A DNA stretch of 64,000 bases from Mansonella perstans. Its lineage: Eukaryota > Nematoda > Chromadorea > Rhabditida > Onchocercidae. Below are positions 28,857 to 42,500 of the stretch, piece after piece. The position numbers and the translations under genes are program-made. Location: the NCBI GenBank assembly GCA_037074765.1, contig JBAMDO010000037.1, positions 62,001 to 126,000 on the forward strand, read 5' to 3'. The notes under the pieces were generated by a model. It ran no database searches, had not been told where the DNA came from, and saw only the letters and a list, made by a program, of their open reading frames with translations. Every line of letters begins with the position of its first letter. The first letter of the stretch is position 1.

Positions 28857-31800
28857 TTTAGTTGAGTAACTTTTAAAATTCAATTTCTAATTGGAATAAG
28901 TTAAATTGCAGCTATCATCTTGACTTGACTAAAAGTCATCCTGCAACGAGGCAGTGCCGTACTGATTTGCACCAGGAACACACGATATTCTCCTCTTCAT
29001 CGAATGTTCTAGTTCCAGTGCCTGTCTCATTGGCATTAGTTACGGTAGTGCATCGCTATGAGTCATATGGCATTTATTGCAGCTTAAAAATGACATCTAA
29101 GATGTAATTGATGATAAACCTGATTTGATTTTTACGTACGTGTTTGTCATCCGGTGCTCAGTTATTGATAAGCATTGTAAGCGTTGATTTTGAAAATTAA
29201 ATCATCCGTAGATGTTATAATAATCAAAGTATATACTTGTATGACGAAGACAATGAAAATATAAAACTTGTTAAACATATGCTAAAGATAAGCCCCCGGA
29301 AAACATGATAATTAGGTCAGATATGTTTGTTTGTTTTTATAGGTAGAAGAGGCACTGTTGTTGCGTATTAACGCTCAATTTTAAGAGCGCTTACATAAGC
29401 ATTTATTAGTTTGAAATTTTTTCTCTCATAATTTGTTTCAAAAAAATTGAAATAATTTGTACAAATTTCATTCAAATCAACAATTAATAGTTATTGTAAA
29501 ATAGCACTTTTCCGGTTTTGGTTCTATTCCGGTATTTATCATCGATTTTCTTCGTCATTATTTCGAGCAAAATGAACAAGTTTCTGGGTAATTTCCGTTC
29601 ACTGTCTACTAAAGTAATCATCACTATTATAAGCTGTTGACGTGCATACTGCAACATTTCTATTAATATTCAGACTTATTTGAAAAAATATTTGGGAATA
29701 TGGAATGATTCTCATTTGTCAAATTTATAACTTCAAATGAAAACTCAATCGTTAATGTTCATAATAATTCTTGAACTTCAGAGCTTCTCAGTCATCCAAT
29801 TTATACCATTATTGCTATTTTAAAAAAATTAGCCATAAATTTTATCTCTAACAAGATATCGTCTATTTTTATTCAAGATTTTAAAAATTTAAATTTTCTC
29901 CTCCTTATTCTTTACAAATTTATTGCATATGAATGAGAGAAGCTATTTAACTTTGATAGATACGAACATGTGAGATCTTCATTGCAATGAAATTGCTCAC
30001 CCCAGAAAGCATAATTAATAGCTTCGCTTCGTTGGATATATACGTTGGATACGTTGGATACATATATACCTCCTTAAGTTAATGATTCATAATTAAACAA
30101 TTTGAATTTAAATTTGATAGTCTGATAATATCGTATCCATTTTTACTTTTTAATATTGTTTGAGAAAGTTGAGAACAACAAATGTTCATAACTGACAAAA
30201 AAAATTCCTCAATTAATAGTCACAATTTTTCATTATTACTCAATAAGATTCAGTGTTGTATATCGATATAGGTATATTTCGTTTCGATGGATTTATCCAT
30301 TTACTTGTATTTCTCTTTGTTACTTTCATTTTAGGATGTAACCTGGATCTTTTATTTTAATTAATCAACATGCATATTTTGCCTGATTCAATTTCTCATT
30401 ACAAATCCAAAATTCAGCATCTATTCGAAGTTCGAAACAATATTTTACAGAGGATCTCTGAAACTTGATTAGCCGATGTTTAAAAGAGGAATTGGCAAAT
30501 ATAATCTTAATTGAGTATTTTGGCATTTTAAACTCAGTACTAGACTATTTTAAATGATAGTTTTTACAAAGAGTTCATCTGAATTTAAATATTTTTGGAA
30601 CGCCAAACAAAAAGTTTTCGAATCTTTGATGAGAAGTTTACTCACAATGTAAGTAACACGACAATGTTGATTATTCAGCATTTGCTGGGAACATCACTTC
30701 CTTCCACTGTAATGCATTGAACTGATTGGGAGTTTAAGAATTCATAATTATATGAAATCAAATCATTTTCTAAACGATAAAATGATGGTGCACGAAGTGT
30801 GAGCAGTGACATATACTGAGTCAAAAACATGAGATTGCTTATATGTACATTAAAATTATGAATGGAAACTTGAACTTTTCGTGATACAATAAAAGTGATG
30901 AATATACAATGTTCATCATCCTCTATAGGTCACACAGTGAGATTTCCATGGTCTTGATTGTCGTAAATCACACTAAGGAATAGTTGTAAATGAAGCATAA
31001 AAACGAAACCTATTTTTCTTTTCATTCGACTATACTGTAAAATTTAATTTACATGAAGCTCAAATGGACGTTCTACAAAATATGGAACTAAAATATCTGG
31101 TGATCGATCGTTCTGGAATCTGTAAAGTTCAGTTTCAATTTTCTTTAACCGTATGATATTAATGTTAGATACACAATATACCTGCTATAAAGTGAACAAT
31201 TTGAATAAATTTTCAGAACAGATTGCAAACTTCCTTTTGAAAAAAAAGGAGGAAAGAACGCTTCGATACATTCATCTTTTATAAGTCAGAAAAAAATCAA
31301 AAAAAGTGTCCCGGAAATTGATCTAATCTGTTGGCTATCCAATCTCAAAATAGGCATTTAGTCTGACAAAGCTACAAAAAGTTTGTGGCAAAAATACCAT
31401 AATGATTATCATTTTTGATGAGTTCTGAAACAATGAACAAGTTATCCTCGGGGTGTTTCATTATAATGACTTACCTATACTTAATGATTGCTTTCTAATG
31501 TATGGGTTACTTAGTTGGATCCTTTAAGATGTACACTATGAAGTTTAGGAGAATCAAACATATCAGGAGTGGAAACAGAACAACTAGATAGCAATATGGT
31601 ACTTCTGAACTAGTTTCTACCTTCACTCACCTTGAACACCATAAACAAACACCTGGACTTTGGAAATTATCGAAATTTCTTGCAAAGAAAATGCTCCCTG
31701 CCTTCGTTAATTTTGATCATAAAACATAGCAGAGCGGTGCTACAATAGAGATAATGATTGCAAACGAGGTCGAGGTGGCGTTACACAAATCTCGTCATCG

Positions 31801-34800
31801 CAGCAGGACATTGTTTTGTTACCGAATAAGTTCTACTCTATGCATTTCTTTTTATTAAACTGAAAAGCAAGCCTTCTTAACCGGTCGAGAAAATGAAGCC
31901 ATCTTTAAATCTTAAAACAGATTTCAAAGATTGCTTGGCGCTTCATGTCGATAACTTTTCTAATAACTCAATTAATTCATCACTTTTTCTCTGTGGATAT
32001 TCTTGATTATTAGCGAAAAAAGAATGAAATGTAATGTGAAAATTCTGGTAGGCGGAGGACGGGACATTTTCTAATTTTTACTCCTTCAGAGCAATCGACT
32101 GCTAATTATCCGTCTTGTCTTGAAGATATCAAATCTCCTTATCGATTTATTCATCTTTTGCACCCATAAGCTTTTATCCGAAATGACAAGATTGAAACCA
32201 ACATAATATTGGATAGTGAAGAATCCAGCTTTTTTAATTATATGTAGTAAATTGACATCAGTCACAGCAAGATTGGACTGCTTGCTGCTCACTTTGGTTG
32301 TATCAATTTTTTGGCCACTAACAATAGAGAAACTCATAGCATTCAAGTGATTTTAAGTCATTCAAATGATGTCATTTCTTTGATGGATACTGCTTCACTT
32401 TTAACATTGCAGTAGTAATGCGTCTTATAAAACCAGTTCGTGAAGTATAAAGTCATCGTTTTATTTTTTGTTGTTTTTGATAAGTGAAATTTAATTTTTT
32501 CATTAAAACTATCAGTGTAGGATGGATTTCTCGTCCCCTATCAAAATTTTCCAGTAATTATTATATGAAGCTGTTATATTTTTCAGTAAGAAGGACAAGA
32601 TATGAAATTTTTATTCCATATATACGATAAAAGAAAATTGGCATTATCTGCTAAACAAATAATTGCTTGTTTTTAGTACTTTCTGAAAAAGGTTTTGCTT
32701 CCGTGATCGAGCATCAGTGAAATATTTTGTACGGGAAAGGTTATATTCTCTGACCATCGGTCTGATACAACAACCTAACATCTTTCCTTATTCATTTGTA
32801 CGCTATGGAAAGAGCAGATATTTGGCGAAATTTGACCAGTTGAATAGTTCGAAGAAAGAAAAAGTAATTTACAAAAACCTGATCGAGAAGTTGAAGTTTA
32901 TCTATATTGAGATGATGGAATAAGTGAATGTCACCAAACAATCGATAAATTTGGAAGGAACAGGTGAAGATGTGCGGAAATGAGAAGGTACGTAATATTA
33001 ACCAATAAAGTTAATTGTTAATTGTAATTACTGAAGACAGTTTTTTATAATTAGATCATAAATGGTACTGCTGTTATAGTTTATCTTTTAAATGATTCAT
33101 CAAAAACTACTTACCATTTCCCACCTATAAATTCACAGAATCATAAAAAATCAAGATAATTAAAATAACTAAGCCTGCAAGTATTCGATGCAGAACAATC
33201 CGTGAAGATATTGTCAGCTGCGATATGTTGACTACCCAAATGCTCTTTAAATTAATTGAAATAAAGATTTGTGTAAATGATTTTACGTAGTGTCTTTCAA
33301 GTAGGCATTGCATCATTCAAAAGAACTATTGTGCATCTTTTGTTTCAGAAAAAATTTAATCATTTGAATGAAAGTTATACTGAAATCATAACAAGACCTA
33401 GTTATTACTTCAAGATGAGATTATAATCTTCCCAGATGTCTTTTCATGAAAACTATTAACTCGCAGAAAGATAAAAAAGAAAGAAAGGACTTGTTAATTT
33501 TTATTACTTGTATTAAAATCTATCAAATATTCTGATTCGAAAGTTTGCTTAATTCCAAATCTAAGATGGGAATTATTTATTAACATCGCTACTGACAAAT
33601 TGAAATTATTTTCTTCAAGAATAAAAGAATTTTTTTAAACAGTTTCAACTTAGTGCAATGTCATTTAAAGAAACAAAAAAAAACAAAAATTCTTTCTGGA
33701 TATGATTAGTTATCAGTGAGTTTATCAAGAAACCGTTGGTTCTCGTCTTGCTTCCTCCATAGCTTCAATCACCAATCATTTTCCAATGCACCTTTTTTAT
33801 TCGACTTTATCTATTCCTCTTCCTTTATGCAAGTACAAAATTTTTGGATTCCCTGAAATAATCCAATCTGCTAAAAAAGAACTAGAGTGATCGACGTTAA
33901 ATCAGTGTTGAAGAAATGTAAAAAGATAATCACTAACTTACGCGTATACACTTGCAACTGTCCCAGGTGTTACAAGTTTTCATTGCAATAACATATTTTT
34001 TGTCGAGATATTTGTTAAAGGGAATCACGCACGCAAATTCGCACACAATTTCTCAATGAATGCAAGGTTCAATCAATTTAATCTTAATCAATTTAAACCT
34101 ATCTTCGAAGTCCCTTGTTTTTAAGCCAGTACAATTCAATTCATCAGCAGTGGCACCATATTTTTTTAACTAATGGTGCGTTCTATCAACATGTTTTTTC
34201 TTAATAGAATCAACCGATGTAAGTTCGAATTAGCTATCATTTAAGAGTTAAAAGATATTTCTGCAGCACTTCAATAATGTCTCTTTATTCCAGAGAAAGT
34301 ATTGATGCAGATGTCAACGCAAGGTCATGCTTATATATTCATACTCTTGAACATCTGCTTAAAAGCGCTTGTTATTTTCTGCTAGGATCAACAGTGTTTC
34401 ACTAATTGATAATCAAAATTTGTTCAACAATTACGCAATCAGTCAACAATAAGCGGAAAGTTTAACATTCTAGATTTAATGCAAAATAAAGTGTTGCATG
34501 AATGAAATAATTCCTGTTGTTGCTGCTTTGTTGTTGTTTAATTCTATCGGCAAGTTTATATTTCTATCAAACAAGTCACATAGACCGTTAAACTTTCGAC
34601 TTAAATGATCATTTATTATGTGACTCCGAATAACCTTGTAATTTTATTCTTTTAAAGATCATACTTGAGTAACATTGGATATTGTTACTTTTGCAAGTAT
34701 AAGAAAATTAAAGTTATTGATAAGTGTTTTTGATACTTTTATTTTTTTGGAAATTTGAAATACATTTAGTATAACCTTCACTTCACTCACTGCAAGGAAC

Positions 34801-35546
34801 ATAGTTAATACGGGGTCATCTTACGCGATCAACATGAGATGTATTTGCATGTGCATACATATTAACAGATGGGAATTGTATATACAATGGACAGAGATAT
34901 GAGGTTTTTCAAATGAGTTCTTCATTTTGTTTCTTAGAATTCAAGGGAGTTAAGCAGTACAGTCCTATTAAAGCATTGCGTTTTGCTGTTCGTTTTAAAA
35001 TTTTCAAAAAATGTTTGGCACCCATTTTGCTAATTTTTCTATTTTGAGAACAGTTTTTTTTTTTTTTTTTTTGTTGAAAAATTAGGGTCTGACAAGTTAA
35101 TTGAGTAAAAATCATAAATAGAATCTTTCACAATGCTTTCCTGAGGAAATGCATCAAAGCTCAGTCTGAGTGTATCATTAAAATATCTTTCAATACGTCT
35201 CCAATACAATTTTACAGCATAACAGTATGCTTTAATTCTGCTATATAGTAATTTTTTCCGATACTATACATATTATTTATTTACATCTAATCATCGAACA
35301 TCAGCGCACTCAAATCATAGCTTTATTAAATAAAGTTATTTACCATATCGAGTAAGGGAAAGTAGATGAATTCAAGTAGCTGATAAAGATAATTGTCATC
35401 CTCAACTATCTGTAGATTTTGTGCTCTTGTTAGAAACAGGAATTACATTCTCTTCTCAATGTGCGGAATTTATTCTAACTTTCGGTGACCGCTAATTAAT
35501 AAATCATATTATTGAATCTAATTGGTTCAACCGCCATCTTTTTCAG

Positions 35547-36207
35547 CCATTTGTTTTTATACATGAGGTGAAGAAATGCGATGCGCTACAGGGGGTACTG
35601 CTACGTGGATATCGCTCAAGAGAAATGGTGCAGATTGACACTACAGAAGCGATCTGCAATATGTTCCAAAGATGACAATAGAAATATATGTTTTGACATG
35701 TCATCAAGACAATGATACCGCTCCTGGAGGGATTATAGTGATATCCATATCTCTTCTTTGACATAACCGATCCAAATTTTTGATTTCCAATTATGAGATT
35801 TAAGTAATTCAATAAAACTCCCTGATTAAAAATTTTGTATACATGATTTTCATACTGGCTATTTTTTAGTTTTAAAACCAAGCTAATTGTCAGCGTAAAA
35901 TTTTCTCTGTTGCAACAAATTGCCACATTCATTGTAAATAACTAATTTCCCCGTTGATAAATAGGAGTGATTTTTAAAAGATTATTTTTAGAAAGAGCAG
36001 ACGATTATCGAAATGTTAGTGAACTCAAAAATCTTATCAAAATTTGACAAGTTGACAACCCCTCAATCGGTTTACCCTCCAGATTGTCGCGTGGTTATGG
36101 GAATTACTGTAAACAAACTGATGTCTTTCATAGGCAGTGAAAACGATGTCTCTGTGGTCATCAAATCTGCTGCTAGTCCTGAAATTAATCGTTGGATACA
36201 ATCTTGA
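35547..36207 (+). other. Two isolated exon-like open stretches, unrecognised
   Basis: The first stretch, 35547-35675, follows a good acceptor (ctttttcag) and reads PFVFIHEVKKCDALQGVLLR then GYRSREMVQID. The HEV..CD.LQGV..R pattern loosely recalls a LysM domain (HxVxxGDTLQGxALK). The second, starting after ttatttttag at 35989, is open for about 70 codons to TGA at 36207 and includes TTPQSVYPPDCRVVMGITV. The composition is less AT-driven than the surroundings. No flanking exons or start could be linked. They could be gene relics, exons of an unrecognised gene, or chance. Confidence 0.2.
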
Positions 36208-39200
36208 AGGACATCCGTATTAGAATGACTGACCCTTGGGATTATTACAAAATAAATTTCCGTATATATTCAAAAATTTTCAAATCTCTTTCAAAAACTT
36301 TTGAATTCAAAAATCGAAAAATTTTGTCGCACCATTTGGTTTATATCTGATGAGAAATATTTCGGTATATCTAGTTTTGATCTATTCCTGAAGCATTATT
36401 CTGCAAGAAGTGTACTTTAAGAATGTGTAAAGTAGGAAGAAAAGCTTTCTTCATGCTTATACGAACATCATTTAACAAGTACATGAAGTCCATACATTTG
36501 CGAAATGCATTAAAAAATTCCTTCATTCCTGTGAAGTGATAACGACGCCGTTAAGACGTCTTTTACAGTTGATAAGAGTGGCAGTAATCAAGAAATCAGA
36601 TAACTACGGTCAGATCAATTTTGCAGGAATGACACTGTGCATAAAATGGAAAGCCATAACGGTGTCGGAAAAACCGTAATGATGTCGGAGATGTTATTGC
36701 TGATAAATTTAGGACAAGAATAGCTGTCGATACTTTTTCATTTCCCTAAATACTTGTCGAAAATTCTTCCACTTGAGCAGCAAATATTTCAACAACATTC
36801 AATACGCTCTTCCAGCAACAACCATGAAGAGAAGATGAAGAAACAGCCTGATGCTTTCTTCCATTAGAGTTCAACAAAGGACTGCTCAAGCACCGTCTTC
36901 TGCTCCTTGTTAGAAATAGAAAATAAGCACTTCCGCGGTTAATATGGCTACTATTTAGATTTAAGTGAGCATACGAATAATAAAATTGACATTCTACTCA
37001 GTTTTATTGGCCATCCTCAGTGTTAATGGATCCGCTACTTTACTTAGTTTGCTTCTTTGTTAAAGGACTGTTTCAAGTTCTGGTCATTTATGGCCAGTTT
37101 CTGGTTTGCATTCAGGGTTGATTTTCATTATGATATTGAATGATATAATAGTTCAGCTTGGATTTCATGACAAATCTCATAAAATAAAGATGGTTAGGAG
37201 AGAGTAAAAGGAATATCTTATGCTCCTTGTAGAAATGGTTAAGAAATTGGTGGATGAGAAGCGGACGAATTGGTTCGATAGGGTTGCGTAACGTTACGTC
37301 TTGAGGCTGTAGGGGTCAACACCTGCGACAACCCGCAACAACCATCTGCACACTTTTTAGCAGGGTTACTGTAGCTAATATTATGGAACAAACAATATCA
37401 AATATTAACCAAAAAATGACGCTTGCTTTCCTGCCTTGTACCAACAACTTGAAACTAAGTTATACTAATAGATTTGACAATATACAATGCTTAATTGAGA
37501 GCTAATCCCTGTTGAAATTCAACAAAATTCTCCATGAATCATACAAATTTCACGGTTTAACTAATTTCAAAAAAAAAAATTGATTAAAAAAAGAACATTA
37601 AAAACATACTGAAACAGTTATTTGATAGAATTTAATTTGATATCTGAATCTTCCCGGCTTTGATCGCTTTGACCTCTGGAAGTTGCTGTAAGGATCTAAC
37701 ACATGAAGTGTGTTTATACAATTTTTTACTGCATAAATATGGTCCAGTTATCAGGAATCACGCGATAAAAAACGAAAACCATTTGGGAGTGTATGACTTG
37801 TAATTGAGAGCTGCTGGAATGGACAGAGCAATAGTTATGGAGAAGCATTGATAAAGGTACAGGTGTTCTTCAAGATTAGTATGAGATGGGTAAGAGGTAT
37901 ATAGGAACAACAAGATTTGGGGTTATTGCTGTATCATATAACACTTTTGATGCAATCGAACCACTCAGGTAATTAGTTGAAGATCATGGGCTAATTTTTT
38001 AAACCGGATTTGCAGGGTCAGTCATTTGATCTAATGAACGATTGATCAAGATGAAGATCCATTCGCTAATTTCTCGAGATTTAAATAAAACAGTCCTCCT
38101 GAACAGCATATGGATTGAATGACACTATCTAATAGCTTCCGGAAAGAGCGTAAACGTTTGTTGGTGATTATAACTTGTGGTGATTGCGAAACGTTGAATC
38201 ATATAAAATTAAGAAATTTTATGGACATTGAAATTATTAAAAGTTGTCTCTATCATTGAATTTAGTGTGACAACACTCAAAAAAGTTGTTAAAATGCTCA
38301 GAAACTAATTCTTAAGCGTCTCTCGAAAGGTAGTGAAGAATTGTAATTGCTATCAGATGGCAGTTTAACTAATAAAAGCATTTTTAAATCATTGATTCAT
38401 GAAACGTTACTGCGAATTTTAATAATGCTGTATCTTTTATGCTAAGTGTGACCATATGTGCGATCAAAAAAATTGATGATTAACAGCGGCAAATTCAATA
38501 ATGAAACAACGCCATTAGGCCATTGGACATTAACATTCTGTAATCAATCATTCCCGTTAGCAAGAACCATGCACCGATATTTTGGTAAATCCATCTGTTT
38601 GATATTCATTTTGCATTCTCTAAGTATGTTGGACGTAAACGGCTCAGAATCAGATTTCAATATCATTACTTCATTTAGCCATATATCAGTTTTGAAACAA
38701 GGATTTTTCTCAAGGAATTCACATTTTATTTGCTGAAACGTTTGTGCTGAGGTAATCAGATGATTAGAAAATTTGCGACAACACGTATGGCAAATGTATG
38801 ACAGAGACAGTTATTGGCGTTGTCGGGAAAACTGACAATTGCTTACAAGTGATTCTAAAACGAAGTTAGTTACAGGCTGGAGATTATTTGTCTTATTCAA
38901 AAGATAAGCTGAAATCTAGAAAGGTACTCTTTCAGTAGCATACATCTCTTTATGCACATTACGGCTTTCTCTTTCTCTTTTTCAGGATCTGGAAAATAAA
39001 AAGCAGTTATGCATGGACAGATCGACCAATAAGAAGCCTTATCCATGATGGGACGCCCCTTTACTTAATCATCTATACTGCTTTCTCCTCCAACCTAACC
39101 AGAAAACGTCTGATATGTTCAAGAAATCTGTATGAAAGGATCTGAAAGAGGGTCATATGTGAAAGATGAGGACCACTATTTGCTTAGCTCAACAGTAGTT

Positions 39201-39496
39201 AACGTGCTTTCAAAATTCATTCCCATAATTTTAATTCTTTGGGATAAAAATTATGAAATAAAAGGCTTTTAGACATTGGATTTTGCCAACTTCAAATTAA
39301 GGGGGAATATTTCTTTTGCAGAAATTCAAAAAAAATCCGTTTTCTTTGAAATACATTGTTGCAATTTTCAATGAGTTTGAACTTCAATGAACCATATTTG
39401 AATTTTGAACTTCTCTTTTCTTGTGCACTGTGTATGAAAGATTTTGCAGATAAAATATTCTACTAAAAGAATTGCATCTTTATGCAATTGAGCTTT

Positions 39497-39506
39497 CAAA
39501 TTTCAG
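39497..39506 (+). promoter_or_regulatory. Candidate spliced-leader acceptor of ces-1
   Basis: The acceptor aaatttcag ends at 39506, eight bases before the ATG at 39515. This spacing is typical of nematode trans-splicing and is the reason the ATG at 39515 was chosen as the start. Confidence 0.5.
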
Positions 39507-39514
39507 AATTGCTG

Positions 39515-42500
39515 ATGTCGAACTGGTCATCGCCAGCAACAACACATGCCAAAATCTTGGATGAATGGTATTTTCCTCCAAGGTTGCATTCAGCTTCAGC
39601 CGTGAAACATGAAGTTTCTATCTCTTCTCCTAGCATCATTTTCACAAATAATTCTGAATCCGAACCAAAATTACTTACTTCTTTCTTACTATCACACTTG
39701 ACATTACCCGCACGACCGTCTATCGATCTACCTAGAAGCTCTCTAACAAAATGTATTAATACCGAAACACGCAGTGAGTTATAAAATTTATTTTATAAGG
39801 ATAGCATTTACAAGTTACAACGTTAGTGCTAGTATAGATAAAATAAAAATTAGAAGTTTTTGGAAATTTTTGCCAGTTTTCTTTGCTTTGTATTTGACAT
39901 TTATTTTGCTTCCATTCCAGATGTTCATTATTTTATATTTTGTACTCATATGAAAACTTTCTCAGCTGTTCATTTAATTATTGATTCTGAATTTCTTTTA
40001 TCGGTCTGTCTCGCCGTTTATTTATTCATCATTTCATAATTTATGCATATTTTTGAAAATACATAACGAGAAGATAAAATTCCGTGAATTATAGTAAAAC
40101 TGTTTTCTTGAAGAGAAAACTGAGAAGTACCTGATTTTGCCAAATAAGCATGTTCCGATTCTTCTGAAAAAATGTTTCTTTTTCTATCGTAATACCATTT
40201 TCAGATTCGGCACCACACTTAAGTATGCATTTGCTAGATGGTTTTGGAAGGACAGAAACGGTTACTCATTCACTATGTTTACCCAGCACTTCAAGTAACG
40301 AAGAGGGCTCGTCAAAAAATAAAAAGGTTTTTAAATCAATAAGTAATAAACTGGTAACTGTTCCGACTTGATTGCATAGTGTCGTAGACAAGAAGAAGTG
40401 AATAATTATTATTAATTATTAGTAGACGTAATTGAACAGGATAGTGTAAAGAAAAGTGATTCCACGAGTTTCAACCCGAAACATTTATAAGGATGGCTGA
40501 TCTAAAATGACTAAATAATGAAATTAACCATATTGATAAGCTTTTTTTGAGAAGTTATAAGTCTGAGCAATTGAGCTGGAAAGAATGAAAATAATAAACT
40601 CACTATAATTCTTAACCATGCTTCGTAAAATTCAAGTTATCATTTAAAAAGCTTTTATATACAAAATGATAAATTTTCGCTATCTTTTTTATATTTTGAA
40701 TTGGAAATAACCACCATATTGCTATACTTCTATCGAAAAAATATTTTATTTAAGCTTGGTAAATTAGAAAACATGAGCAGTATTCGCGAAACTTCGCAGA
40801 TCTAAATAATTGAGATCTTTTCACACAAATTGAGTACCTGTCTGGTACATGCAATACCAATTATATTCTCATGACACCAGGAAGGAAGGAAATTCAGCTT
40901 AAGAACTGAGCCATTGCAATAGCCACTATTTGCACCTGAAAGTATTCCCTTTCCTTCTTTGTCTATCCGTTCAATCGTTAGATCTTACCCGGAGAATTTG
41001 TTTGAAGCTAAACAAATAGTTCAGAGCAATACAGAGCATTTATCCATTGTGTTGTATCCTTCATTAATTTCAACCTCTGATGTCATAATAATGAGCGGTT
41101 AGATGGAGTGGAATTAATCTCATCTCACCTTCTTGATAAGCCTTTTAGGTTTGTGATTTTTCAAACGTGGTAACAATGAATGACTGTATAGTCCTGGTAA
41201 TAATTTTCATTTCCTGATTTCTTAGTAAAGAAATGAGTCATTAGTTTTATTGACAAGTTAATTTTGCTTCAAATGTTAACTGAATAATATTTGGGCGTTA
41301 AAGTGGCAAATTCCACACTGAATTAACAAACGAAAGATTAATTCAAAATATTGAAAGATACCAATTAAGAATAAATTGTACTGCAGTACCATTACTTTTT
41401 GACAACTTATTTGCTTATCCTCTGAAGCAGAAACTTTAATGTTGGAGAGTCAAAAGTGTATGGTCATTTTTATCTATATCTATATTTTTGTTTATATCCA
41501 CTAACATCTTTATATACTAGGAAGAAAGATTATAGAAGATATTCATTTTATGCATTTAACAGGATATATTTGTTTTATTTAGAATTAAAATAAGAAAAAA
41601 TTTAAGGTTGCGGTTGACATTATTCATTATAGTTTTACATATTTTAGGCAAGAACTTGTAAAGCCGATGCATTTTCAATAGAAAATTTACTGGCTAAAAC
41701 AAATCTATCCAGAACTACCATAAATGTAAAATTATCAGAAAGCATTTTTCCCAAGGTGAGCAAGTGTTTTGGGGAAATTTTGTGTTTAATTCTTAAATTC
41801 ATGTTAACTTATTTTAATGTTTTTTAAATGGAACTTACTACTTCAAATGTTCAAATTTGCGAAGGCGGTACGACAAGATATACACTTGATGCTCTGCAGT
41901 CAACAGATGGACGATCAAAACGTAGGAAAGGATTGAGTGCTGTTAAGGAGGTTCATTTTACAGCTCACAATTCAATATATTTAAATTTTATAGTAGCATG
42001 AACTTATTGAAGTTCAAAAAACAAAGTTCAAATTGTGATAAAGAACTCATTGAAGTTCAAAAAACGAAGTTCAAATTGTGATAAAGAACTCATTGAAGTC
42101 CAAAAAACAAAGTTCAAATTATGATAAAGCTTCTATTAGCACACCTATGATGAACAGATATAATCACTTGTATCTCTGAATTTCCAAGCAATTTTCTTTC
42201 AGATTGTGATATATGATATGAAATAACGTGATCAAGACAGATAAATATTTTTATAATTTTTAGGCCACTCAAATAACAGGCAGATTAATTTGTAATCAAT
42301 GCGGTAAATCATATGCAACCACTTCAAATTTATCACGACATAAACAAACACATCGACCGTTGGATAGCCCCTATGCGAAACAATGTCCAAACTGTGACCG
42401 CATCTACGTTAGTATGCCTGCGCTCAGGTACAGCAATATTGATTTTCACCCTACAAATAACATCACATTAGTTTCAGATTTCCACTGAATCTAGAGTTTA

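Larger units (their letters stand above)
28198..39506. other. Large gene-poor region upstream of ces-1
   Basis: About 11 kb with no conserved multi-exon gene that I can recognise. It holds the DNAJA2 promoter, an 11-copy 19-bp minisatellite, a poly-T run near 35049-35072, and weak exon candidates near 35.5-36.2 kb. A long non-coding flank is common for developmental transcription factors such as the Scratch/CES-1 gene that follows, so distal regulatory elements are plausible but not demonstrated. Confidence 0.5.

Noticed and set aside
29572..29620. ATG AAC AAG TTT.. followed by gtaatc as a remote first exon of ces-1
   Set aside because: There is a short open frame with a plausible donor but no supporting homology, and ces-1 already has a start with a nearby leader acceptor.
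35543..35932. 129-codon minus-strand frame in the gene-poor region
   Set aside because: Length is notable but composition is random-like, no splice context or family resemblance was found, and it is antisense to the weak LysM-like candidate.
37260..37345. ggttcgat motif suggestive of a tRNA T-loop
   Set aside because: No cloverleaf stems could be paired around it. No tRNA gene was convincingly seen in the window.
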